Positions 10,349 to 21,256 of a stretch of DNA of 64,000 nt are shown here, one piece after another. Source of the stretch: Adiantum capillus-veneris (taxonomy: Eukaryota; Streptophyta; Polypodiopsida; Polypodiales; Pteridaceae). The notes under the pieces were generated by a model that saw only the letters and a list, made by a program, of their open reading frames with translations, made no database searches and was not told the origin of the DNA. The stretch covers positions 132,545,391-132,609,390 of the forward strand of contig CM043947.1 in the NCBI GenBank assembly GCA_014529385.2, in the 5' to 3' direction. Position numbers and translations under genes: made by a program. Each line of letters opens with the position of its first letter. The stretch's first letter is position 1.

Positions 10349-11889
10349 TGTTTGCTAACATCCATCATTCACTTGCTTCCCTATCAACCTTCCTCCCTGA
10401 CCTCTCAATTTCCCAATCTTAGGGAATGTATATATAAAGCCTTATACTCATAAAAAAACAAAAATAATAAAGAGCAAGAGCAATTAGCAAACGAGTATGC
10501 ACAATAAAAGTCAAAACATTGACCAGACCTACACATTCACATCCGGTACACTGAAAGAGAAACCTATGTCATCAAACACCTTTGATCCTCATCACTAGAG
10601 TGATGGAGGATAGGTAGAATTAGTGGTATTCTTTGTGTTTCCTCGTGTGTACAGGAACGTGTTGTTGTGGTTAGGATTTGGACCTTCATGGAATCTTTCT
10701 CTCGTTCACACTTCAAATCAAGCGCAATCATCAACACAAACAAGTGTTTCTTGTCCATTAGCATTGCCCCTTATCTTTTTTGCATCCATGTTTGTCTGCT
10801 TTGATTGGGATTGGTAGCATAATATTCAGAGCATTTTCTTAGTACCAAACGTTAAATTCAATGTAATTTTTTGTCATAATCACTTGTCTAGTTTTAAAAA
10901 TCAAGCAGTCCCCGACTAAGCTAGTTTGACCAAGCTAGGTGTTAGAGATCTTCTCTTAATACCATGGGGAATGCCTTCCTAATAATCAATGGTTACTTAG
11001 GTTCTTAATCTGATTTAGGCAGCATTGTGTGAAATGTAATAGGGCTTTCTAGTGGGCTTAGTCCCTATTGACATTTAGCTTAAGTATTATAAAGGGAGTT
11101 TACTAGTGTGATGAGCCTGGGGAGGGTAACAATGTTATATTACCCCCCAAAGTTACAAAATTAAAATGCTAAAAACGAACAAACAAAAAATCAAAGTGCC
11201 ACAATGTAAAATCTTAAACTGGAAGAGAAATCTCAGCTTGATTTGGTACTTCACTCACATGTATCACCTATGGTACTAGAGCCCTAGAGGTTCCCAGTGT
11301 GGGCGCTTTTCCTTGAAAATCAAAAAATACAAGGCATACAAAATAAGCACACACATCAAAATTGAATTCACTGTGAAAAGACTTTGGGGGGTCAAAGAAA
11401 AGGTAATCAGTCAGGCGATGATTTCATGAGAAATTCCTTTTATCGTAGCTTAACTACAAGGTCTTCTAGGTATAGCCTCTAGTCAGCCCTCGAACATGAA
11501 ATACTTGGCTCTCACGATTAAACAACTTAATTGACCAGAGAAAATTGAGAAGCTTACCCATGGTATTAATAGTCGATCTTTAGTGCCTTTCGATCGTTAC
11601 ATTAGCGACCCCAGACTTGTTTAATTTTTTACCTTTACATCTGTTTATGCGTTTGATTATATTAAATTAATGTTTATTACTGACAAATGGTTTAAAATTC
11701 TATTACCAATCAAATTGTCTGCCTACAACTGCATATGCGTTTTAATTGTATATGAGAATGCAATTACTGTGCCAATGTTGTTTGATTTTGCAGTGAGACT
11801 GAAGAAGGCTAAGGACATTCATCTCAAATGCTCTTCCACCTCGACGAACGAGCTTTAACTCAATAGCTTCGGAGGACGGAATCTACATC
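10349..11889 (+). repeat. LTR-like start and undefined retroelement DNA
   Basis: TGTTTGCTAACATCC starts like an LTR behind a polypurine tract, and a TATA-like box, TATATATAAAG, is near 10428-10438. No second copy of this start is present in the window. The end cannot be fixed. From about 11780 the text (CTCGACGAACGAGC...) looks like the 3' end of gypsy internal DNA leading to the second polypurine tract. No coding domain is seen between 10349 and 11889. It may be an insertion of another LTR sequence into the 3' part of element A. Confidence 0.35.
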
Positions 11890-11900
11890 AGGAAGGGGGG
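11890..11900 (+). other. Polypurine tract candidate 2
   Basis: AGGAAGGGGGG followed by CA and then TGTTAACC, the start of the LTR whose end repeats the sequence at 1-164. This is the polypurine tract that fits the LTR pair of element A. Confidence 0.65.
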
Positions 11901-12100
11901 CATGTTAACCCTCACGGCTCACGGACACCCTATCACTTACGACAGACATTGTATTATTTACTTGGTAGAGTCAGGTACTGGGCTTGTCGGTCCAATAGGA
12001 AAAAAGTAAGAGTGATCGCCGATGAGAGGTGCACTCTAACTGGAACATTCAAGGGATTAGTTGGCTAAGAATGGGCACCCAAGTGTGAATGGGGCGAGCT

Positions 12101-12110
12101 CATATAAAAG
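12101..12110 (+). promoter_or_regulatory. TATA box of the element A LTR promoter
   Basis: CATATAAAAG lies inside the 3' LTR about 100 bases before the GT array. It is the likely core promoter for transcription of the element, with a start expected some 30 bases downstream, so the GT array would be in the RNA. Confidence 0.55.
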
Positions 12111-12205
12111 TCAACTAAACCTAAAATTCACTCATTCTCTCATTTGTGCAATTGAAGAGTTCTCTTGCTCCATCTCCATCTTCTTCTTCTTCATCTCCTT
12201 GTGTA

Positions 12206-12307
<102 letters not shown>

Positions 12308-12578
12308 TATGTGTGTGTGAGAGAGAGAGTGAGAGTGTGTGCGATCGAGCATTGCGGCGGCACGACGGCGGCGAGGCGGTTGAGCGCGGCGTAGTGGCAT
12401 CTCCCTCTTCTTCGCGGCGAGGAATCCTCCACAACAGGAAGCGTAGAGCGGTGAGTGACACACCAACGCCATCTTTGAGCTTACTAGTTTAGGCTTGTTG
12501 TGTGCTTGGAGCCATTTGTGGCTCGTACATAGTGTATCGGCAAGTTCCTTGCATAAGCACGTGCGACATACGCGCACA

Positions 12579-14040
12579 CTAGTGAGGAGTCTTCCACTAG
12601 CAATGCTCTAGAGGATTGTGATGTTCTAGTAGACCCTCAAATTTGCATCAATGGTTTTAGCTAGGTGGATTATATCATATAGTTGACTATAGAGAACCAT
12701 GCTTCTTCGAAGAAGCCATGCAAATGGAGGAGAAGATATAGTGACATCAATGTATGCAATTAGAATAACTTGCAAATGGCTCTATAGGAAGAAGTTTCCA
12801 TAAAAAAATCTGAGCCTAAGTATAAGGTTGAGCTTGTAGTAAAGGTTTCAAGTAGCAAAAAAGGTGTAGATCCTAATAACCCCCTAATAATGAATGCTAT
12901 ACCTTGCAAATACCTTTACAAGAAGAAGTTTACATCAAGAGATATAAAGCCTAAGCATAAGAACGGACTCATAGATAAAGCATTCAAGTAGTAGGAAGGT
13001 GTAGATTCTGACAAAAGCTTCTCTCCTATGGTCAAGATGACTACTTTGCATATGGTGCTTGGACTAGTAGCTATTGAGGACTTGGAGTGTATCCAAATGA
13101 ATGTGAAGACATATTTTCTTCATGGGTGATCTTCAAGGGGATGTTTACATTCAACATCATGAGGGGTTGCTAAGCCAAGGAGGGATGAGCTTGTATGTAG
13201 ACTTAGAAAAGCACTTTATGACTTGAAGAAAGGATCCAAGCAATACATTTATTCAATCTCATGGATATAAAAGAACTCAAGAGGATCATTGCTTGTACAC
13301 AAAGAAGCTCACTGATGGATCACTCATTTGTCTTGCATTATATGTTGACGACATGCTTAAAAGAAAAAAATTGCATAGGATTCCAATTTAAAGAAAATTT
13401 TGGCTCAAAATTTTTCTATGAAGGATTTGGGAGACGTTATTCACTTTTTTGGTATGTGTATCAAATGTGATAGGTCAAAGGGCATTCTTGCGTTGCCTTT
13501 AGAATTGTACATACATAAGTTCTTGCATCAAGTACCCCAATGCCGATATATGTGAGACTTAGCAAGGATGGTTGCCCTAAATTGGATACTAAAATGGTTG
13601 AGATAGCTAAGATTTTGTATTCCTCAACTGTGGGCATCTCTTGTACCTAATGGTGGCTATGAAACTAGACATTACATTTGCAATGGGAGTGGTGAGTCAT
13701 TACATGGCTAGCATGAAACATTGGGATGTAGAGAAGAATATCCTCATGTATTTGAAAGGTACAAGAAGAATCTGCTTATGCTTTGGAAACAATGCCAGTT
13801 CCATTGTTGGATATGTAGAGGTGGATTATGTAAGGAATGTAGACAACATGAGGTCTATATCTAGCTATGTTTTCATATTTGCTAGAGGATATAAGTCTTG
13901 GGGATCATGTCTTCAAGATTGTATGTCCTCTTCCATCACAAAGGCTGAGGATGTTGCAGCATTAGAGGCTAGCAATGAGGCTTTATAGTTGGCATGTTTT
14001 GTGGGATCTCTTATAATTACTCCAAAGGTAAGTGAGGAAA
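12579..14040 (+). pseudogene. copia pol relic (RT to RNase H), truncated by the element A LTR
   Basis: Starts abruptly behind the LTR with CTTCCACTAGCAATGCTC, which matches the minus strand near 63960, so both belong to one copia family. Recognisable pieces: a FLHGDL-like and VYIQHHEG block near 13110-13170, a decayed LYGLK block near 13210, YVDD at 13341-13352 and the RNase H segment 13641-13988 (MKHWDVEKNILMYLKGT, then SSSITKAED). Many stops and gaps. It is the older host sequence into which the LTR element was inserted. Confidence 0.8.
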
Positions 14041-14399
14041 GGATTGTAGTAGTGTGTGTGAAACTCCAAAAAAATCTCAGAGAGCAAGGATGAAAGAGGG
14101 AGAGTTTCAAGGTCATATAGACTATAGCAACTCCCACTACTTGATTGGCTACCTCATGAGCCGCTAGACTCGACTGGATGTGATGCTCCCAACTTTGATG
14201 TCGTTATAGTAAGGCTAGAGAAAATGTTGCACCTTGCTTCTCCACAATCCTCCACAAACCACAAATGTCAATAAAGGTGATAAAAGCACACTTATTGGCA
14301 CTACACAATAGCAACAAGCCACTGAATGTTGAATCAACTCTACTTTCATGACAATTTGATTTAGATCTCATACATAATAGCACTTGTAGTTGGCAATAA
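14041..14399. other. No gene seen
   Basis: No ORF with a recognisable domain and no clear repeat. It is likely decayed flank of the copia relic. Confidence 0.4.
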
Positions 14400-14760
14400 A
14401 TTGCACAATAAATCCTTTTTTCATTCTCAATCTCAAAATGCTATATTTTTCTATTATATACTATCTAAAATTGTTGTGTTTATTGTTTTAATCTATATAT
14501 TTAATCTAAACATATTTACAAAATACATAGAAATTTTTGTTTCTATTCATATCAATTTATTGTGTTTTGTCACTCTCAATCTCAAATTATCCTGTATTTA
14601 TTTTTTGTATTATAATTTCTATTTCTATTTCTATCCATCTAATTTTGTTGTGTTTATGTTTTATTTTTTATATTTAATCTATATATTTATAGATTACATG
14701 CAATTTCTATATATATTAGTTTATTGTATTTTTTAATAGATTTTACCATTTCTTGGCCTG
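14400..14760. other. Strongly AT-rich stretch without a gene
   Basis: Dominated by T and A with short phrases such as CTATTTCTATTTCTATCC. The open frame across it is a Phe/Tyr/Ile-rich artefact of composition. Confidence 0.6.
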
Positions 14761-14824
14761 TTGCGCTTGAAAAATATCATCTTTTGGCCATGTTGCACTC
14801 GCAAAAAAACTACAAAAATGAATG

Positions 14825-14944
<120 letters not shown>

Positions 14945-15195
14945 TAGCTAATGATGAAAAGAGAGCAGGTGATGATGAGGTAGAGGAAGACAGGCAGTGA
15001 GTTGGAGATGGTGATAGGTGAACCAAAAGAAAATTGGACCAAAAAAATTACCCTTTTTTTGGTTTATTCATTTAATATCTAGTATAATCTATCTACCAAT
15101 TTATTTGTACAAATTTATTTCTACTTTAAAGCTGTTGAGTGACTGCTTGCTTTCCTGTGGACGTAGCCCACATTGGGTGAACCACATATATTATG

Positions 15196-15312
<117 letters not shown>

Positions 15313-15494
15313 CTATAATCTCTCGTGTCTAAAAATGATCTCTCTCCATTAAGTAAACTACTCTAATATCTACTTAGCTACGTTCTCAGGGGGTTCTCTA
15401 TGTGCCGGCTTTTGGCTGTAGACGAAGAAGAAGATGAGGCGTGAACTGATTGGAACCAGTTCGGTTTAGGCCGATTTAAATTAAATAAGACAAG

Positions 15495-16384
15495 TGATGC
15501 TTAGAGAGATTTGTAAGATAATATCACGGATCACAACAGAGTTAAAGGCTTGAATCCACCTTAGAATAGATATAAATGCTTGATCGAGGCTGGCGAATAG
15601 AAGATGTTTCCATTAATTGAATATTTGGAACCTTTGATACAAAATGGTTGCATACTCCAAGTTGGTATGCCTATCAAATTGAAATCCCTCGTCCAGATAA
15701 CCCAAACCCTGATGGAAACAGTTCGCAATATGTCACCCTACTTATTCCTACTCGTACCCTTCTTCCTCTTCTTTGACTCCTCTGTCTCCTCTCACCAAAA
15801 ATCCTTGCTTTCTTCCTCTGCCACCAAAAAAAACTCCTCCTCACTGCCGCCTAAAATTTTCCTTTAAAACATGTCCCCTCCTATTTTTAGCCTCCCCCAT
15901 CTTTATTTAGCTTTTTCATAGCGTATGTAGTTCTCACTTTTCCTTATTTTTCGGACCCTAGATGCTATTATTAGCTTTCCTTAAGGCCCAACATTTAAGA
16001 GTCAGCACTGATTTCATATTTTTAGTGCTCTACGAACACTAGTACAACTGGTATTGGTATGACTTGCCTTGCTATACAAAACTTCAACTTTAGACTTGGA
16101 AACCATCGCTCCTCGGTTCAATACTTGTATGCTGGTACTGGTACTAATGGAACTCGAGACTGGCTCTCAACATACTCTGACATTGGACACTAGGTTCTCA
16201 AGATACATGCTCCCAAGACATTGGAACTAGAGACACTGGGTGGCTCTCAAGACTCTCTAATGCTGAACACTGGAACTGCCAGTACTGGCCCTTGAGACTC
16301 TGACGCTCAAGATACTCTAGTACTGGTACTGGACACTAGCTCTTGAGAATCTTTGACACTTATATATTTTGATGCATTCTCCCA
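15495..16384 (-). repeat. Left direct repeat (candidate 3' LTR) of the minus-strand gypsy relic
   Basis: From TGATGCTTAGAGAGATTTGTA onward this stretch aligns with 21257 onward in the same orientation. On the minus strand the repeat ends in ...CTAAGCATCA, a proper LTR end. Near 16130-16350 it has a short run of a minisatellite built from words such as GGAACTGCCAGTACTGG. Behind the integrase of the relic on the minus strand, it fits as the 3' LTR. The right border is not sharp because the integrase frame runs into it. Confidence 0.65.
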
Positions 16385-17445
16385 CAATTGGAACCTTTAA
16401 CTTTGTATCATCCATTTCACATAATTTATAGGTAGCATTATGAAAAGCATGCTTGACCACATAAGGGCCAGCAAACCACCGCTTACCATTTTGCGCATAG
16501 CTGTGTATTGATTATCGAGACTGCTATCATAAACAAGAACCCAATCCCCTTCTTGAATGTCTCTCGGTCTCAGCCTGTGCCGTTTATCAAAAGAATCCTT
16601 GTTCTTTAAACGAGCATCTCTTAGTTTTTCCCTTGCGGTCTCCACATGCTCATTCCTCCTTTACAATTGCTAAATCTGCAAAGCAAGTAGATATTCTCTG
16701 CTCATCTCCGTATCCCAGAGCAATATACTCCATGTAGCTACTATCTCCTCAAGAGGCATACAAGTTTTTTGCCATACATCAACTCTGATGGCATGAACCC
16801 TGTAATAGTACTGTGTGTGGTACCGCCAGCCCATAAAGCATAGGGTAGTACCAAGGCCAATCACCAGTATTTACTTTGCATGCTTTAGCCAATGCCTTGA
16901 TAATGGGGGGATGTCCCCTATCACTTTTACCATTTCCTTCCGGGTTATAGGCCATAGCGAGAGATAGCTTAATACCTAGACGAGCAAAGAATTCTCTTGC
17001 CTCATCAACATCAATTTCTCCTCTATCCGCAGTCCAGCACATCCATATCTTCATATTGCATCTTCAAGTAAAAACTTGCATACCACACTTGTAGCTTTGG
17101 TTCGCAAAGCCCTCCCTTCAACTTGGTTTGTCAAATCTTGTCTCACAAGCACAATATACCTCATTTTCCATAATCTTGTAGGCATTGTAATCAAATCAAT
17201 TACCCATTTGAAATGCATACACACAGGTATGTTGGATGTAACCCATACCGGTGCTTTACATTTGAGTACATTTGACACACATTACAAGTTTCAACAAAGT
17301 GTATCACATCTTTATACATTCCCTTCCACCAATATCTATCGTTGATTTTAGCAAAAGTGACCCAAACTCCCTTGTGACCTGCCCACAATGACTCATGGAA
17401 CTCTTTAAGTACTTGGAGTTGTGTTACCGTGTCACAAACCACTCG
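16317..17445 (-). pseudogene. Integrase relic of the minus-strand gypsy element
   Basis: Pieces in minus-strand order: zinc-binding HHCC (LKEFHESLWAGHKG, then CNVCQ) at 17200-17442; core with FKWVIDLITMPT, TADRGEIDVDEAREFFARLG and YNPEGNGKSDRGH (catalytic Glu replaced by Asp); then HSTITG-like and RLRPRDIQEGDWVLVYDSSL. Several frameshifts, for example near 16490. The C-terminal frame continues to a stop at 16317-16319, inside the minisatellite of the flanking repeat. Wording of this integrase resembles, as I recall it, chromovirus-type elements of fungi and non-seed plants rather than typical seed-plant gypsy; that needs a search. Confidence 0.8.
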
Positions 17446-18130
17446 TCAAGGGGCTCCTCTTCCCTTCTTTGGATGTCCCCACAAAAGCCCCTCTTGTAGA
17501 AAATACCCATAAGCCTTCTTATGGATTTGTTTAAACTCTTGATTGGTCCAGTCATCCTGCTTCTTCAATGTACTCAAACATTTTCCAATTAGTAGCCATT
17601 CACCATCATAATTTTTCTCCGCAAAAAAAGGATTGTAGTGCACAAACCATACTTTTACATTCTCCATGCATTTGTGTAGAGGTAAAAAAACTCAAGCCCA
17701 CGTCTTCATTTTCTAAAATCATAGTCTCCTCATCCTCAAATCTGGCCATGGATAACATGTCAGCTACCGGATTATCCTTGCTTGCAATGTGATGAAACTC
17801 AGGATTTAATGACTTAATACATGCAATCCAACGTAGCATAGTAGTATGTCTGGTGTAGAACCACTTGTGATCATCTCGAGTGATGACAAGCAATCTGTCT
17901 CCACTGTTACAGAAGCACCAATAAAGTACTTCATATCACACCTTAGTGCAGTTGCTACGTCCCAAAGTTCCTTTTTTACTTGCAGATATGCTCTCTGTCG
18001 AGCACTTTATACTTTGGCATCGAATTTGATAGCATACCTTTTTCCCTCCTCGTCATCTTGCCCAATAGCTCACCCAATACCTGTGGGACTCGTGTCAACC
18101 GTCACAATGATTGGCTTTCCACTTTTGTAG
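17446..18130 (-). pseudogene. RNase H region of the minus-strand gypsy relic
   Basis: Contains LRWIACIKSLNPEFHHIASKD and DNPVADMLSMARFEDEE, the C-terminal RNase H block (the final Asp of ADMLS is seen). The N-terminal block with GWAIG-like wording is near 18050-18120. It sits between RT on the right and integrase on the left, as expected on the minus strand. Broken by stops and frameshifts. Confidence 0.75.
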
Positions 18131-19260
18131 TCTACTTTCCTTAATGTAGGAGCCTCTTGTAACATCTTCTTCTGGTTTTGAATAGCCTTCGAGTGTTCTT
18201 CTTTCCAGATGAATTTTTGTCCCTCTCTGAGTGGTATAACACCTCTGCAACATGTAAAATATGTGGTACCAAATCAAGTAAAAAACACACGCACCTAAAT
18301 ATCTTTGCACTTCTATAATTGAATTGCATGTCTCTTTCATTATTTGAATAGCTTCCACTTTGACAGGGTTGGGTCTTCTACTAGATGGTCCACATAAGTG
18401 CCCCACAATCAAGATTTATTTTACCCCAAACATAGACTTTTGGCCTGAGAGTGTAAGGTTGACCTCTTCAAGCCTTGATAATATCATGTCACAATCAACA
18501 ATATGGTTAGCCACAAACTTTCTGCACCCCCTCTTATCTTTACCTTCATCTTTTTCACCCTCTTCACACCCTTTTATCGGCACATGGTCAATAAAAGGCA
18601 TGGTAACCTGAGGAATGAAATCCCGCAACACTTTATTCATCCCATTCATCATGTGAGCAACTGAATTAGTTGCTCCTTGTGGCAAGGTACACATTCTTAC
18701 TAATCCCAAAGGATTACGCATGTTGTTAGATCCCAAATTTCCATAGCCAGTTGAAACTGATCATAGCCTTAATACAAGTCCCCTATATGGAATAGATGGC
18801 TCTTCCTGCAAAAGCCTCTGCAAAACTATCGACCACTGGACCTGTTCCCACATTTCTAATAGCTACCTTGTTTAGCAGCTGCATATCTTGTATCAACCTC
18901 AACGTACCATTCTTCTTGGGAACCTTAAACCACCTGTTAGAGTAAGGAGCACAAGAGGGCTCCAAAATGCCCATCTTAATCTTCTCATTCATCAAATCAA
19001 CCAACTTAGGGAGATGAGCCTTTGGAACAAGAATAGGCCGTCAATTCCAAGGCAAATGTGGAACAGTAAATATCACCATGGGAGCTACAACACTAGGATC
19101 AACACAACCAATCTCAACTGGTTGGAAAGAAAAAGCCTTCCCATGCTTCTTTAGCATTTCTTGAAAACATTCTATCTCTTCTCGATTCAAAAAATTTGCA
19201 TCACCAATCTTTATTTCCTGTAGAGTTTCTTCAGTAAATGAGTGTCCAATTTTACCTGGA
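18095..19260 (-). pseudogene. Reverse transcriptase relic with DH in place of the catalytic DD
   Basis: On the minus strand: EKIKMGILEPSCAPYSNRWF and KKNGTLRLIQDMQLLNKVAI (18783-19004), then GLVRMCTLPQGATNSVAHMM and MPFIDHVPIKGCEEGEKDEG (18416-18736), and a thumb block GHLCGPSSRRPNPVKVEAI. The polymerase active site reads F-I-D-H; the second Asp is His (codon 18584-18586, with the retained Asp at 18587-18589). Gypsy RTs use F-x-D-D here. Frameshifts at about 18750-18780 separate the pieces. Confidence 0.85.
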
Positions 19261-19262
19261 TC

Positions 19263-20230
19263 TCAAAGGATAGGTTGTTGAGATGCTTTCTCCATAACTG
19301 TATCACTCTCTTTTGGCAATGGAATGGCCACTAATCTAACCTTCTTTGCCAGTATTTTGTATTTCATATTCACTTGTACCTCTTTTGCATCCAACTCTTC
19401 TTTGAATTTCAAAATAAAATCATACATGTTAAGAGAGTTAACCTTAACCATATTTATCCCAGCTTGATCATTAGATCGTATGACTATATCCACAAACGCA
19501 TATTCTTCAAAAATACCTGAAATTGCTTCATCTCAGTCCAGTATTTCACATCCTTGAAGTATGCCTTGAACATTGCAAACATGTTTCCTCTCCCATTTGC
19601 ACAAATCAGCGAATTTTTTTGTAGCATACCAAATCCTCTGAAGCCAATCCCAAAAATCCTGAAGAAAAAGTCTCTTTGTAAACATCCGCTGTGAGCAAGA
19701 ACTTTTCCTTCAAAGCACCATCATAGTCCCGCTTTACAATGGCACTTGGAAAAAATCTTGAAAACCCCTGTTCTCTTTGAACTCTTTCGTCAACTTTGGT
19801 AATGTATGATCTCTTAAGGCATCCCTCTTTCTAGCATGATCCACACAAACAATTAGAAATTGAACTGCTTTCTTATCATCACGACTTTTGATTCTAGCAT
19901 ACGGGGATCCACCATCCAAAACCTTGGTTTCCATCCTCATCGTCGTAATGTAAGGCTTCCCTAAGATGACTGGATATGTAGAGTGATCCTGTACGGAAAA
20001 AAAAAATCATCACTTACATCCCCTATGGTTATTTGACATTAGGACATGCACCATACAAATCCCCTGATTGTGCATTGGCAACTCAGATACACCACCCATG
20101 TTCCACATCAATAGGCCACTTTCCTTTCAAGAACAAGATCTTTGACATAAGGTCGACTTCTGATCCTTGATCTACCAATGCAACAATCGGCTCTTTTGAA
20201 TCACCTACCTTTACCAAAGTTTCAGTAGTA
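19263..20230 (-). pseudogene. Protease and linker relic of the minus-strand gypsy element
   Basis: The piece 19263-19493 holds ILAKKVRLVAIPLPKESD, the lead-in to RT. 19734-19940 reads TKVLDGGSPYARIKSRDDKK and KAVQFLIVCVDHARKRDALR, a block between protease and RT in this family. Near 20110-20215 the minus strand gives IVALVDQGSEVDLMSKILFL, the protease active-site loop with D-Q-G-S. I do not know whether Gln is normal at that place in this family. Frames change several times. Confidence 0.6.
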
Positions 20231-20520
20231 GCCTTGGCCCAATGAATTCGTGTAAAATGACTACGAGGTACATCTTCTCCATACTCATCCTCATGAAATC
20301 AGAGATGCTTTACTCGCCTTGGAAGCTCATCGTTGTCCACTATGCTTCCCCATTCATCCTTAGCTAGTTCTTCTTCATTAACACTACCCATAATAGCTTC
20401 AATTTGTTCATAAATGCTCTGCACCCCCTATGTCCTAGTTGGGTCATTTTCAGGCCCATACAATATTTTGCAATACCTAGGATCTCACCTAGGGTAAAAC
20501 TCCACCCTACTATTCAAAAT

Positions 20521-21256
20521 TCATTTTTCAAGTACTTTCCTCACATCAGTAGCCTGTTCAATATCATATCTCAGCTTATATGAAGGGCCTCGTGCTTTTA
20601 CCACCTTTTTCTCCTTCTCGGCTTCATCCATTGAGATGTTGGGTGGGGTAGGAGGTTTTCTCGAGCTAGACTCCTTTCCCTTTGGTAACTCCGATCTCGT
20701 CGTTCTCTTTGAAGTTCCAAAAAAATCCTCATCCCTCTTTTGCTTCTCTTCTACAAAAGCCTTGTTGTTTTGAGATTCATCTATGTATGCATATACTAGA
20801 GGGAATCTATAGGGTTCTCCCACCCAGTAGTCTTCCTAATACAATTTTCCACTTGACACAACTATTGAATGCAACTTTTCCCTTTTTTGTTGTTGTCATA
20901 GCATATGGCCAGAAGGCCCCATTCCTACTAGAACCTTCAATTGGTTTTTCATTCCCTTTGTTCTCAATCTGCACACCATAAGTTAGTGCTTCAGCTACAC
21001 TTGCATGATGTTCCTGCAACATCTCTTCCATGCTTTTCTTCATACCACCTCTTCCATATTTGGTCTTTAGAGGCAACCCTGTTTCTCACAAGTGTATCCG
21101 ACCATCTTTCCAAAAAACAATAGCTTTACGCTTGGCTTCAACAAACTCCTCGCACTCATTCCTGACATGGTCAACATTGTCACACCACATACAATATTGA
21201 CTCCCACTTCCTCTTTGTGAACCGCCTTGTCTCGATCAGGAGGTTGACCAACCAAT
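20521..21256 (-). pseudogene. Truncated gag with CCHC zinc knuckle, minus strand
   Basis: At about 21150-21195 the minus strand encodes CMWCDNVDHVRNEC, a complete CX2CX4HX4C zinc knuckle. Downstream come MEEMLQEHHASVAEALTYGV and a charged region with SELPKGKESSSRKPPTPPN. The gag is cut off at 21256, where the right direct repeat starts, so capsid and leader are missing. The cut suggests a deletion between repeat and gag, or that the right repeat belongs to a different insertion. Confidence 0.65.

Noticed and set aside
17076-18611. Plus-strand ORFs opposite the minus-strand gypsy pol
   Set aside because: They are shadows of the integrase, RNase H and RT frames.
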